Source: Flavobacteriales bacterium (lineage in GTDB: Bacteria > Bacteroidota > Bacteroidia > Flavobacteriales > Flavobacteriaceae). From it: 33,968 nt of DNA. The stretch lies in the NCBI GenBank assembly GCA_027061855.1, contig JAMOVT010000042.1, forward strand, positions 1 to 33,968. The letters run 5' to 3'. The notes beneath the pieces were generated by a model, which made no database searches, was not told the origin of the DNA, and saw only the letters and a program-made list of their open reading frames with translations. The translations under genes were made by a program, and so were the position numbers. Below, in pieces: positions 16,250 through 24,747 of this stretch (its first letter is position 1; the number at the start of each line of letters is the position of its first letter).

Positions 16250-17581
16250 TTATTTTATATTATATTCTAAAACTTTTGATTTTAAAAAGTATTGATATTT
16301 TGCATTAATGTATTGATATTGAGCGTTTTCATATTTTAGTTTGACATTGTTCAAATCAAAAATATTAATAACGCCCACTTTAAATTTTTCCATTGCATAT
16401 TCATAGGCTTTTTGTTGGGCTTTTACGCTGGCTTCTGCGGCTTTCAAACTTTGGTATGCCGCTTTCAAATCCATATGCATTTTATATATATCGTTTTGTA
16501 ATTGTTTATGACTGTTGATGACTTGGTATTCACTCCTTGTTTCATTTATCTTGGATAATTTCACTTGATTTCTGGCTGATAATCCGTTGAAAACCGGAAT
16601 ATTTAGACTGATTCCATAAGTTTTTCCTTTATTGTTTTTCAGTTGTGTCCATAATGGATCTGCGGGAGTAATCACCCCCCCGAAACCGATATTTTCCCTG
16701 TCTGAATACCGCGTATTGTAATTGAAAAAGCCACTTAAACTCGGGTATAAACGGGATTTTGCCAATTTGGTTTGGAATTGTGCAATTTTTTCGCTTGTTT
16801 CTGCCGTTTTGATTTTATAATTGTGTTGTTTTGCCATAGAAAACAATTCGGAAGAAGGTAAAATCAAAAGACTCTCATCAATAGCCAATTCTTTTTCGGT
16901 CTCGTCTATTTCAAAATTTTCAGGATCTGGGAGTTCCAAAATTTGTGCAAGATTTAACTTGGCCAATTGATAGGAATTGAGTGCTTGAATCACTTTTAAT
17001 TGATCATTTTTCACTTGCGCTTCGGCATCAATCAAATCTCCTTTGGGAGAAACACCGGCTTTGATTAATTCTTTGATTTTTTCTTTTTGTTGCAAACTGT
17101 TTTCATACTGTTGTTTGCTGTTTTCCAAGTTTTCTTTTGCCAAAAGAATTTGTACATAAGCTGAAGCAATCTGTGTTTGAATATTTTTTACGGCATCTTT
17201 GTATTGGTATTGGGCAGATAATTCTTCAAGCAAAGATTTTTTATAGTTATAATGATTTTGAAAACCTCTAAACAAATTTAAATTAGAAGAAAGAGAGCCG
17301 CTTCCCCCGAAAGTAGTTTGATTTTCGAGAATTCCCGTAGTGAAATTTTGAGTTAGTCCGCTGTTCCATGAAATCGAGCTATTGGCATTGATATTGGGTA
17401 AATAGGCCATTTTACTTCCTTGGATATTGACCTTGGCTTGATCGATTTGCAAATGGGTTTGTTTAAGACTGATATTATTTTTTTCGGCGTAGCTTAAACA
17501 TTCTTGCAAGTTCCATTGTTTTTGTTGGGCTTGCAAGGAAAAGGTCATAAAAAGAATAAAAAAGGGAAAAATATTTTTCAT
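16250..17581 (-). CDS. TolC-family outer-membrane efflux channel
   Basis: A 443-residue protein with a signal peptide (MKNIFPFFILFMTFSLQAQ) and the internally duplicated architecture of outer-membrane factors: long amphipathic helices with heptad-like patterns (about 40-75, 135-215, 250-290, 350-440) and two beta-strand hairpins (near 75-110 and 285-335). The start of the mature protein, WNLQECLSYAEKNNISLKQT, is the standard TolC/OEP opening. It pairs with the HlyD adaptor directly downstream. It lies 63 bases after the GGGP synthase stop, so it may be read through from that operon or have its own promoter; no perfect -7 box is visible in the gap. Confidence 0.92.
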   Translation of the reverse strand: MKNIFPFFILFMTFSLQAQQKQWNLQECLSYAEKNNISLKQTHLQIDQAKVNIQGSKMAYLPNINANSSISWNSGLTQNFTTGILENQTTFGGSGSLSSNLNLFRGFQNHYNYKKSLLEELSAQYQYKDAVKNIQTQIASAYVQILLAKENLENSKQQYENSLQQKEKIKELIKAGVSPKGDLIDAEAQVKNDQLKVIQALNSYQLAKLNLAQILELPDPENFEIDETEKELAIDESLLILPSSELFSMAKQHNYKIKTAETSEKIAQFQTKLAKSRLYPSLSGFFNYNTRYSDRENIGFGGVITPADPLWTQLKNNKGKTYGISLNIPVFNGLSARNQVKLSKINETRSEYQVINSHKQLQNDIYKMHMDLKAAYQSLKAAEASVKAQQKAYEYAMEKFKVGVINIFDLNNVKLKYENAQYQYINAKYQYFLKSKVLEYNIK

Positions 17582-17644
17582 AGGTAAAGTTTTGTATTAA
17601 AACTACTTTATTTCTAACGAGTCAATAATATAATTGTTACAGTG

Positions 17645-18349
17645 TCAACCGGTAAATTGTCCTTTTTCAATAGCAGTTCCGATAACTACAATATCAGCAC
17701 CTGCCTCAAAGGCTTTTTTCATCTGTTTTTTATTTCTTATACCGCCACCTACAATAAGCGGGATATGAAGGTTTTTGGAGACCTTTTTAATGAGTTTGGC
17801 AGGCACAGGTTTTGCGGCTCCGCTTCCTGCTTCCAGATAAATCATTTTCATTCCCAACATTTCTCCTGCCAAAGCTGTGGCCAAAGCAATGTCGGCTTTA
17901 TCGCGAGGAATGGGTTTGGTCTGGCTGATATATTCTACACTGGTGGTTTTTCCGTTTTCTACAAGTATATAGCCGGTGGGGATAATTTCCAACTTGCTTT
18001 TTGCTAAAATAGGGGCAGCAATGACATGCTGACCTATAAGAAATTCGGGATTTCTTCCGGATATCAAGCTCAGAAATAACAGGGCATCAGCATTTATTGA
18101 TATTTGTGTATTATTTCCTGGAAAAAGGAAAATGGGAATGTTACATTTTTTTTTGATTTGCAGAATCATTTTATCCAAATGATTATTCTGCACCATACTT
18201 CCTCCTGCAAATAGCCAATCGGGCTGGATTTTTTTAATTTGATAAATAATTTGAGGAAGTTTATCATACATATCCGGGTCGAGCAATACGGCCAATGATT
18301 TTTTTCCTTGTTTTTTATTTTTTATTATTTGTGAATAAATGTTTTTCAT
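17645..18349 (-). CDS. Geranylgeranylglyceryl phosphate synthase family (PcrB-like)
   Basis: A 234-residue TIM-barrel prenyltransferase. Motifs: SLAVLLDPDMY (18-28), WLFAGGSMVQ, FPGNNTQIS, IPTGYILVENGK, YLEAGSGA, VGGGIRNKKQ and ADIVVIGTAIEKG. Relatives transfer a prenyl chain to sn-glycerol-1-phosphate, the first step of archaeal-type ether lipids. Characterised Bacteroidota members (group II GGGPS, as in Flavobacterium) do make geranylgeranylglyceryl phosphate; the final product in bacteria is unclear. The length is normal. It starts 4 bases after the methyltransferase stop, the last of four tightly packed genes. The mevalonate enzyme mvaD elsewhere in the window fits the isoprenoid supply. 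The chain length used cannot be read with confidence here. Confidence 0.9.
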   Translation of the reverse strand: MKNIYSQIIKNKKQGKKSLAVLLDPDMYDKLPQIIYQIKKIQPDWLFAGGSMVQNNHLDKMILQIKKKCNIPIFLFPGNNTQISINADALLFLSLISGRNPEFLIGQHVIAAPILAKSKLEIIPTGYILVENGKTTSVEYISQTKPIPRDKADIALATALAGEMLGMKMIYLEAGSGAAKPVPAKLIKKVSKNLHIPLIVGGGIRNKKQMKKAFEAGADIVVIGTAIEKGQFTG

Positions 18350-18353
18350 TGTT

Positions 18354-18965
18354 TTATTTTTTCATAATGGCGCGATACCAATCAGTTCCCAATTTAAAGT
18401 ATTTTTCGTCAATCGCTTCAAAGCCATTATTTTTTAATATTTCATCTTGCCTTCGGGTGAGATTACAGCCGTCGGCAATGGGTTTCCAAACCGGATTAAC
18501 AAGTTTTTGCAATTTTCCGTAAAAGTTTTCGCCGGAATGAATATGTTCCAATACAAGAAGTTTTCCGTCATTTTTTAATAAATGATGATACCGGGCGGCT
18601 CCTTTTTCCGGGTCTTTAATTGTACATAAGACAAGAGTAGATAAAATATATTGAAAGGATTCAGGAATTTCAGGATGCCCGCTTACTTCTTCCAATCCGA
18701 TATTAAAAAGATGAATATTAGGTTTATTCTTTGCTTTTTTCAAAGCCTTTTTATACATCGGCATCGAGGGTTCAATGGCATAGATTTCGAGATGATCCGG
18801 ATATAAATCAAAATTCACACCGGTACCCGCCCCTACTTCCAAGACGGGACCTTTATCTATTTTTCCGATTAAAAAGCGGCGGTGTTTGATTAATTCCTTT
18901 TCCAATGAATCCATAAAAGGATCATAGAACAGAGCCATTAATTTTTGATATTGACGTCGTATCAA
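18354..18965 (-). CDS. Class I SAM-dependent methyltransferase
   Basis: A 203-residue Rossmann-type methyltransferase. Motif I is VLEVGAGTGVNFDLYP (about 41-56), with an acidic partner in IYAIEPSMPM and post-motif segments YILSTLVLCTI and LLVLEHI. It resembles the UbiE/METTL7-like group by eye. The substrate is unknown. Its position between mscS and GGGP synthase makes a lipid or quinone substrate conceivable, but that is inference. Start: a TTG at 18965 overlaps the mscS stop codon (TTGA), giving the family-typical lead-in QYQKLMALFYDPFM. An ATG nine codons later (18938) is the alternative and would give 194 residues. Confidence 0.85.
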   Translation of the reverse strand: MIRRQYQKLMALFYDPFMDSLEKELIKHRRFLIGKIDKGPVLEVGAGTGVNFDLYPDHLEIYAIEPSMPMYKKALKKAKNKPNIHLFNIGLEEVSGHPEIPESFQYILSTLVLCTIKDPEKGAARYHHLLKNDGKLLVLEHIHSGENFYGKLQKLVNPVWKPIADGCNLTRRQDEILKNNGFEAIDEKYFKLGTDWYRAIMKK

Positions 18966-20614
18966 TACTTTGTGATTTTGTCTTGAAATGTTTTAATTGC
19001 CTTTTCCAATCGTTTTTTAATCTCTTCCATATTTTCAGGATATTGCGGATAAGCCGGCTTTTTCTCCGGGAAAAGTTCCATAAATAATGTTTGAGAAGGA
19101 AAGGCAAATTCCACTCCCAGACTATTGGCTAACTCTAATATACCGAGCAAAAGAATATGCCTTGCATGCATCTCTTCTCCATAATCTTTGGTCATAAAAT
19201 AGACATTAAGTAAAATATTTAAAGAAGAGTCACCGTACTCTATAAATTCCACATTATAAGGGGCGGAGTTATAGGGAGTATAATTGGAATAGTTTCGGGT
19301 CAAGGGATGAAGCTCAATGACTTTTTTGATTCCTTCGACGAATTCTTCAATCAAAGCCGGTGGGGTATCATAACGTATTCCCAATGTAGTATTATATCTT
19401 CGGTAAACTCTGCGGGCCATATTATTTACTACGGATTCGGACATTTTACTATTTGGAATTTTATAAATAGTTGTATCTGCAGCACGGATAATAGAAGATC
19501 TAAAACCTACCTCTTCTACACTTCCTTCTACATTGTCCACTTTGATCCAATCACCGATTTTAAAGGGTTTATCGATAAAAATCATAATTGAGCCTATCAA
19601 GTTTTTAACTGTATCCTGAGCTGCCAAACCTACCGCTAATCCACCGATAGAGGCACCGGCGATCAAAGCCCGGGGATCAGCTCCCATTATTACCAGCATT
19701 TTAAAGACTCCTACTACTATTACTAGGGTTTTCAAGGTGTTTTTTATGATAGGAATAAATTGGTCATCGAGTAAGTTTGCGGTTTTTTCTACTTTCTTTT
19801 TATAGATAGTAATAAAAACATCAATTAATTTCAAAAAGACAAAAATCCAGAAAACGATTTCAGCAAATTGCAGAGATGCGATTAAAAATTTGCCTATTTT
19901 TTGTCCCAATAACAAATAAGGAATCATCATCTGCATCAGATAAATCCCAAATATATATGAAAGTGGATGAGAGAATTTTTTGAGCTGCTCATCGAGATTA
20001 TCCACAGGTATCTTAATGAGTAGATTCTTGGCTTTTTTTAAGATATAGTAAAGTATTTTTTTGAGCAATATATGCACAAAATACACAATGAAAATAATGA
20101 CCAGTAATCCGATCCATTGCCATAATTCCAATCCGAAAAATTTGGCATGCAAAGGTCCGGGAACATATTTCACAATAAGATCTGCTCCAAACTTGTAGAT
20201 ATCTTTATAGAGAATATCAATTTCTGCCACCGTTTCTTTGGAATAATACCAGTTTTTTCCATATTTTTCCAGATAAACTTGCGGAAGTTTATAAGGGAAA
20301 GGCTTGTAAGCATGCCGGGGTAGCGGGAAATGGATTGAATCTATATAATTGGGATCTGCAGGAATGTTATTGTAATCTATAAATACTCCTTTTGCATCAT
20401 AGATATATTTTAATTTAATAGCTTTATCTAGGGCCGCTTCCAAATCCAGTCCATATATAGTCTTAGCCGATATTTCGGGATGATAGTTGTCGGGTTTTAG
20501 ATTTTCCAAATGGGTATAAATCGTTGCTCTGGGGGAAGAAAGGTCTGCTTGTTGTGAAATTGAATTCCAGATTGAAAACAAGAAAACGAAAATAAAATAT
20601 ACCCTTTTGTTCAT
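18962..20614 (-). CDS. MscS-family mechanosensitive channel with large N-terminal domain
   Basis: A 550-residue protein. A signal peptide (1-21) is followed by a ~140-residue periplasmic region (25-160), several membrane helices (about 168-190, 220-245, 250-275, 290-310), the pore-lining TM3 with GASIGGLAVGLAAQDTVKNLIG, and the MscS beta domain (KPFKIGDWIKVDNVEGSVEEVGFRSS), then the cytoplasmic vestibule and a charged tail. MscS channels open on membrane tension during osmotic downshift. At 550 residues it is nearly twice the size of the E. coli minimal channel, so it belongs with the larger, extended members. It lies 10 bases after deoC and overlaps the methyltransferase start, so it is in the same operon. 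Confidence 0.92.
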   Translation of the reverse strand: MNKRVYFIFVFLFSIWNSISQQADLSSPRATIYTHLENLKPDNYHPEISAKTIYGLDLEAALDKAIKLKYIYDAKGVFIDYNNIPADPNYIDSIHFPLPRHAYKPFPYKLPQVYLEKYGKNWYYSKETVAEIDILYKDIYKFGADLIVKYVPGPLHAKFFGLELWQWIGLLVIIFIVYFVHILLKKILYYILKKAKNLLIKIPVDNLDEQLKKFSHPLSYIFGIYLMQMMIPYLLLGQKIGKFLIASLQFAEIVFWIFVFLKLIDVFITIYKKKVEKTANLLDDQFIPIIKNTLKTLVIVVGVFKMLVIMGADPRALIAGASIGGLAVGLAAQDTVKNLIGSIMIFIDKPFKIGDWIKVDNVEGSVEEVGFRSSIIRAADTTIYKIPNSKMSESVVNNMARRVYRRYNTTLGIRYDTPPALIEEFVEGIKKVIELHPLTRNYSNYTPYNSAPYNVEFIEYGDSSLNILLNVYFMTKDYGEEMHARHILLLGILELANSLGVEFAFPSQTLFMELFPEKKPAYPQYPENMEEIKKRLEKAIKTFQDKITKY

Positions 20615-20624
20615 ATTTTACTTT

Positions 20625-21368
20625 TTAGTAATCGCTATTTGTTTTTCCTCCTTCGGCTATTGCTTTTGCAGAAGAAGTACCGATTCTTTTTACTCCTAGA
20701 TTAATCATTTCGACAGCTTCGTCATAACTTCTCACGCCTCCTGCCGCTTTTACAGGTAAAGGATCTGCATTTTCAATCATAATTTTGATGGCTTCGGGAG
20801 TGGCTCCATTGGGTTTTCCGTCTTGGGTTTTATAAAATCCGGTAGATGATTTTACAAATACTTTGTCGGCGTGTTCCAAACCGATAGATTGTAATACCAC
20901 ATCGCGTATCAATTGAGATAAACCGGCAATTTCTTCGGGGGTGAGTGCAGCCACCTCAATGATCCATTTTACTACTTTTCCGTTTTTGATTCCTAATAGA
21001 GTGCCTTCAAACACTTCTTTTTTTACTTTATCAATCTCTCCCTTTTTAAAAAGGGGATAATTGACGACAAAATCCAATTCATCTGCACCGTCATTGATGG
21101 CCTGTTGTGCTTCGGCAAGTTTGAGTTTGTAATTTAATGTTCCTTCGGGAAACCCAATTACTGTTCCGACTTTTACATCAGCTCCTGCCTCATCGATCAT
21201 TTTCCTGGCAAGTTTTACATATTTAGGACGTATCATAACCAAGTAAAATCCATTGTCAATCGCCTCTTGAATGGTTTTTTTTACTATTTCTTCATTTTCT
21301 TTTTCACTGATACCGGCTTGTTCTGCGGTTTTTAAATAGGTGCTGTCCAAATACTTCTTGATATCCAT
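20625..21368 (-). CDS. deoC: Deoxyribose-phosphate aldolase
   Basis: From ATG 21368 the product has 247 residues (MDIKKYLDSTYLKT...). It cleaves 2-deoxyribose-5-phosphate to glyceraldehyde-3-phosphate and acetaldehyde in deoxynucleoside catabolism. Seen motifs: VGTVIGFPEGT, ADELDFVVNYP, the Schiff-base lysine region KVFVKSSTGF, and VKAAGGVRSYDEA with the second conserved lysine, then RIGTSSAKAI. A longer start at 21395 (adding MYFCIKLLK) is unlikely because the TATTTTTG promoter box at 21385-21392 would fall inside it. It is the first gene of the deoC-mscS-methyltransferase-GGGPS unit. No other nucleoside-salvage gene is adjacent. Confidence 0.96.
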   Translation of the reverse strand: MDIKKYLDSTYLKTAEQAGISEKENEEIVKKTIQEAIDNGFYLVMIRPKYVKLARKMIDEAGADVKVGTVIGFPEGTLNYKLKLAEAQQAINDGADELDFVVNYPLFKKGEIDKVKKEVFEGTLLGIKNGKVVKWIIEVAALTPEEIAGLSQLIRDVVLQSIGLEHADKVFVKSSTGFYKTQDGKPNGATPEAIKIMIENADPLPVKAAGGVRSYDEAVEMINLGVKRIGTSSAKAIAEGGKTNSDY

Positions 21369-21384
21369 TTTCAATAATTTTATA

Positions 21385-21392
21385 CAAAAATA
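21385..21392 (-). promoter_or_regulatory. Candidate -7 element for deoC operon
   Basis: The minus strand reads TATTTTTG, fitting TAnnTTTG, 16 bases upstream of ATG 21368. It argues against the upstream start codon at 21395. Confidence 0.55.
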
Positions 21393-21420
21393 CAAAATAA
21401 ATAGTGAAAGTTTGGAAAAT

Positions 21421-21447
21421 AAAAAAGCCGGATGAAATTCCGGCTTT
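21421..21447 (-). terminator. Terminator after tonB
   Basis: A 9-base-pair stem (AAAGCCGGA 21424-21432 with TCCGGCTTT 21439-21447) and a 6-base loop. The A-run at 21421-21426 reads as a U-run on the minus strand. It lies 22 bases beyond the tonB stop and separates tonB from the deoC promoter. Confidence 0.9.
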
Positions 21448-21469
21448 GAAAGATATATAAAACATGGGT

Positions 21470-22195
21470 TTAATCTTCGACTTTAAATATAATCGGTAAA
21501 GTATAAGTTACTTTTACAGGTCTGTTTCTTTGTTGACCGGGTTTCATTTTAGGAAGTTTAGCAATAACGCGACGTGCTTCTTTTTCTAGATCTTTATATT
21601 TTGAACGGGCACGAATATTTGTTACACGTCCATCTTTTCCTATGGTAAATTGAGTGAGAATTTTCACTCTTTCTCCTGAAAGTCCGAGGTCAGATGCGAT
21701 AGAAGTATTAAAATTGCGATTCACGAATTTAGCAATTTTCTTACTCATACAATCTTTTAATTTTTGTCCTTTTTTTCCTTCACAACCGGGATAAATAGGA
21801 GGGTTTTGGATAAACTGGAAAGCTACTTCCACATCCGGTTCTTCTACATCTTCGGTTTCGATGTCTTCAATTTCTTGGATTTCTTCTTTATCGTCGGTTT
21901 CGGAAGATTGAACAATATCTTCTTTTACATCCTCTTCATCTTCTACTACTTTGATTTCTTCTGGCGGAGCTACGGGGGCAGGTGGTGGAGGTAATTTGAG
22001 ATCTTCCACATTTACTTCCAAAGTTTCATCTTCTTCTGTTCCGGTCAAGTCTAATTTATCAATGGAAATTTCTTTTTCATAGGTTTTTAATTCAATGATT
22101 TTCCATGTTAAAAAAGTGACTAAAACCAAGCCTAATAAGATAAAAGTCGAACTGTAATTATTTAAATTGGCTTCCGGTGATTTCTTTGGCTTCAT
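21470..22195 (-). CDS. tonB: Energy transducer TonB
   Basis: A 241-residue inner-membrane protein that couples the proton motive force to outer-membrane TonB-dependent receptors. It has one N-terminal membrane helix (about 15-34), a Pro-rich stretch LPPPPAPVAPPEE (about 68-80), a very acidic spacer (about 82-125, Glu/Asp repeats), and a C-terminal TonB domain (about 140-241) containing LTQFTIGKDGRV and VKVTYTLPIIF. The segment PPIYPGCEGKKGQKLKDC before the domain is the Bacteroidota-type lead-in with a cysteine pair. ExbB/ExbD genes are not adjacent. It is flanked by its own terminator. The 155-base gap upstream contains no perfect -7 box. Confidence 0.93.
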   Translation of the reverse strand: MKPKKSPEANLNNYSSTFILLGLVLVTFLTWKIIELKTYEKEISIDKLDLTGTEEDETLEVNVEDLKLPPPPAPVAPPEEIKVVEDEEDVKEDIVQSSETDDKEEIQEIEDIETEDVEEPDVEVAFQFIQNPPIYPGCEGKKGQKLKDCMSKKIAKFVNRNFNTSIASDLGLSGERVKILTQFTIGKDGRVTNIRARSKYKDLEKEARRVIAKLPKMKPGQQRNRPVKVTYTLPIIFKVED

Positions 22196-22350
22196 ATTTT
22201 AAAATATTTAATTTATTGATAGACAGTGTGTTATGAAATTTATATTATTCAAAACTTTCCAAAGTCAGCTTGAAAAAGTTTCATTTTGCTAATATATAAA
22301 TAATTTTTTTATGCACCTATAACAAAAAACAACAAAAATTGTTCCGTAAA

Positions 22351-22974
22351 TTAAGGGATACCGAGATATTTATGTGTTTGTAAAGATATTTTCCACCTTG
22401 GATTTTGTTGAATATAATCAATAATCAAAGGGATCATTTTTTCTCGTTGACTCCATTCGGGTTGCAAATACAGACGGACTTTTCTAGGAAGTCGATTGGC
22501 TTGTTCTTCAGCAAATTTGAAATCGGTTTTATTTTGTATGATTACTTTTAACTCATCAGCTATCTCATAAAATTCTTTTTTCGGAAGTTCGTTTTTTTTA
22601 GGAGATAAGCATACCCAATCAAAATTACCTGTCAAATTACCTGTTCCGGAGGTTTCAAGATGGATCTTTTTTCCTTTCTTTTTAAGAAGGTTTGTAATGG
22701 TTTCTAAATTATATAAACTCGGCTCACCTCCCGTTAGGACTACGGTGGGTATATTCTGTGGTATTTTTTCTGTCACTTCTTTTACAGAAATTAAGGGATG
22801 TATCTCGGGATTCCAACTTTCTTTGACATCACACCAATGACAACCTACATCACAACCTCCGATGCGAATAAAAAATGATGCGGTACCGGTATAAAAACCT
22901 TCTCCTTGAATGGAAAGGAAATGTTCCATTACAGGTAAATAAAGTCCTTCATTATCGAGTTTAATTATTTTCAT
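22351..22974 (-). CDS. queE: 7-carboxy-7-deazaguanine synthase (radical SAM)
   Basis: QueE converts carboxytetrahydropterin to 7-carboxy-7-deazaguanine in the queuosine/preQ0 pathway. From ATG 22974 it has 207 residues, typical for the family. The radical SAM cluster motif is CDVGCHWC (C41, C45, C48), preceded by FLSIQGEGFYTGTASFFIRIGG, the QueE opening. VVLTGGEPSLY is the SAM-binding GGE motif. The C-terminal YLQPEW and SLQTHKYLGIP segments are also standard. A longer start at 22995 is rejected because it overlaps the promoter box at 22993-23000. Other queuosine genes (queC, queD, queF) are not in the window. Confidence 0.95.
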   Translation of the reverse strand: MKIIKLDNEGLYLPVMEHFLSIQGEGFYTGTASFFIRIGGCDVGCHWCDVKESWNPEIHPLISVKEVTEKIPQNIPTVVLTGGEPSLYNLETITNLLKKKGKKIHLETSGTGNLTGNFDWVCLSPKKNELPKKEFYEIADELKVIIQNKTDFKFAEEQANRLPRKVRLYLQPEWSQREKMIPLIIDYIQQNPRWKISLQTHKYLGIP

Positions 22975-22992
22975 AAGCAAATTGAATGACTG

Positions 22993-23000
22993 CAAAAATA
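22993..23000 (-). promoter_or_regulatory. Candidate -7 element for queE
   Basis: The minus strand reads TATTTTTG, 18 bases upstream of ATG 22974. It is the same octamer as the deoC box. Confidence 0.55.
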
Positions 23001-23098
23001 CTTATAATTTCTTGATTAATAATTGCTTTCCGAAAGCTAACATTTCTTTTTTTAAGAAGATTTTATCGATAATAAATAGCTATTACGTGTTTTTTTAT

Positions 23099-23106
23099 TA
23101 ATTTTG
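23099..23106 (+). promoter_or_regulatory. Candidate -7 element for LysM glucosaminidase gene
   Basis: TAATTTTG fits TAnnTTTG, 60 bases upstream of the ATG at 23167. A second near-match (AATATTTG) lies around 23132-23139, closer to the gene, so the true start site is uncertain. Confidence 0.4.
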
Positions 23107-23166
23107 TAAATAGCGATTGGCAAAAATTACAATATTTGTTTCTTTGCCTGTTAAAAATTTGTTAAT

Positions 23167-24696
23167 ATGAAAAAATTACTATTGATCATTATTTTAGGAG
23201 GTCTTTTTATGACTAGTTGCGGATCAAAGAAAAAGGTAACCGAAAAGACTTACAGTGATGAAGAAATCAGTATTATTAAAAATGATAAACAAGGAACCGG
23301 TGTGAAATATACCAATAGAGATATTGATATTCTTAAATATATTGCAAAATATAAATCGATAGCTCAACGTGAAATGAAGGAATATGGTATCCCTGCAAGT
23401 ATTACCATTGCGCAAGGAATATTGGAATCGCAAGCTGGAAAAAGCGAATTGGCCACACGTGCCAATAATCATTTTGGTGTAAAATGTCATAAAGATTGGT
23501 CGGGCCCCCGATATCTATATGATGATGATGATATACAAGAATGTTTTAGAAAGTATGAAAATCCTGAACGTTCCTATGTAGATCATTCAAAATTTTTGGC
23601 GCATAGAAAACGTTATGCATTTTTATTTCGTTTACCTAAAACAGATTTTGAAGCTTGGGCAAAAGGACTAAAAAAGGCCGGCTATGCCACAGATCCCAGC
23701 TATCCTGATAAGTTAATTTATTTAATCAATAAATACAGATTGAATGAATTGGATAAAGAAGTATTAAAGGGAATGAGTATCAAAGTAAATGATACTGCTG
23801 AAAATATGAGCCACGAGAATAAGAAATTCATTTATGAAGTCAAAAAAGGAGAAACTATTTTTACTGTATCAAACAAATTTAATATCCCTGTTAAGAAAAT
23901 TCAAAAAATCAATAATCTGAATGATTTTGATATTTATGAAGGCCAAATTCTTGTTTTGACTCTTGGAGATGAAGAAATAAATAATGATTCGCAAAATACT
24001 GCCCAGAAACAAGAGGAAGAAGCTCAAAAAACGGAAAAAGAGGTGGAAATAAAAAATGAACAAGCTAATGAAGCGGTTGAAGTTCTGGAAACAGATGAAA
24101 CACAGATTCCCGAAGATGAAAAATATGTGGTGAAAGAAGGACAGACTCTTTTTTCCATTGCAAAAGAAAACAATATAAAAATAGATGATTTATTAACTGC
24201 TAATCATTTTGATAAATCTACTGAGATTAAAGTGGGACAAGTAATCCGGATTCCCAAAAATAAAATTATTCGTTCCGAAGAAGAAAAAAAGGATGTTGAA
24301 GTTCAGCCTGAGGTCTCTCAATCTGCGATTTCAAAAGGAGAAGCCTATAAATATACCGTCAAGCAAGGTGAAACTATTTACTCAATTGCACGAGATCATG
24401 CCATTGAAGTATCAGCTATAATGGAAGCCAATGATTTTGATAATTCATCTATTATAAAGGTAGGACAGGTAATTTTAATCCCCGGTAATCAGGAAGCTGA
24501 TGCAAATACAAAGCAAGAAAAATCCACCACCATAAATAATGATATGGAGAATAAACCGGTTTATCATATAGTTAAACAAGGAGAAACTTTATATAGAATT
24601 CATGTCAAGTATGGAGTTCCGGTTGAAACCTTGCGTAAATTAAATCATCTGAAAGGGAACAATATTAAAGTGGGACAAAAATTGCGTGTGAAATAA
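23167..24696 (+). CDS. Glucosaminidase lipoprotein with four LysM domains
   Basis: A 509-residue peptidoglycan hydrolase. The lipoprotein signal (MKKLLLIIILGGLFMTSC, Cys18) is followed by a glucosaminidase/LYZ2-type domain (about 50-200) with IPASITIAQGILESQAGKSE carrying the likely catalytic Glu, NNHFGVKC, and YVDHSKFLAHRKRY. Then come four LysM repeats (about 225-268, 320-363, 395-440, 465-508), each with a 'V-K-x-G-E/Q-T-x-x-x-I' opening, separated by Glu/Lys-rich linkers. It should bind peptidoglycan through LysM and cleave N-acetylglucosaminyl linkages during growth or division. It is a single-gene unit diverging from queE, with a terminator right after it. Confidence 0.93.
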   Translation: MKKLLLIIILGGLFMTSCGSKKKVTEKTYSDEEISIIKNDKQGTGVKYTNRDIDILKYIAKYKSIAQREMKEYGIPASITIAQGILESQAGKSELATRANNHFGVKCHKDWSGPRYLYDDDDIQECFRKYENPERSYVDHSKFLAHRKRYAFLFRLPKTDFEAWAKGLKKAGYATDPSYPDKLIYLINKYRLNELDKEVLKGMSIKVNDTAENMSHENKKFIYEVKKGETIFTVSNKFNIPVKKIQKINNLNDFDIYEGQILVLTLGDEEINNDSQNTAQKQEEEAQKTEKEVEIKNEQANEAVEVLETDETQIPEDEKYVVKEGQTLFSIAKENNIKIDDLLTANHFDKSTEIKVGQVIRIPKNKIIRSEEEKKDVEVQPEVSQSAISKGEAYKYTVKQGETIYSIARDHAIEVSAIMEANDFDNSSIIKVGQVILIPGNQEADANTKQEKSTTINNDMENKPVYHIVKQGETLYRIHVKYGVPVETLRKLNHLKGNNIKVGQKLRVK

Positions 24697-24721
24697 TCTT
24701 TTAACGCTTCATATATTCTTT

Positions 24722-24747
24722 GCTCCGGATTTTTCCGGGGCTTTTTT
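24722..24747. terminator. Terminator after LysM glucosaminidase, overlapping convergent gene end
   Basis: An 8-pair stem (GCTCCGGA 24722-24729 with TCCGGGGC 24734-24741, one wobble), loop TTTT, then TTTTTT. The T-run touches the stop codon of the convergent HupE/UreJ gene (24746). Confidence 0.88.

Noticed and set aside
21369-21395. Upstream start for deoC adding nine residues
   Set aside because: The extension overlaps a good TAnnTTTG box on the same strand and the added residues do not resemble the DeoC N-terminus.
22975-22995. Upstream start for queE adding seven residues
   Set aside because: It overlaps the TATTTTTG box at 22993-23000; the start at 22974 fits the family length.
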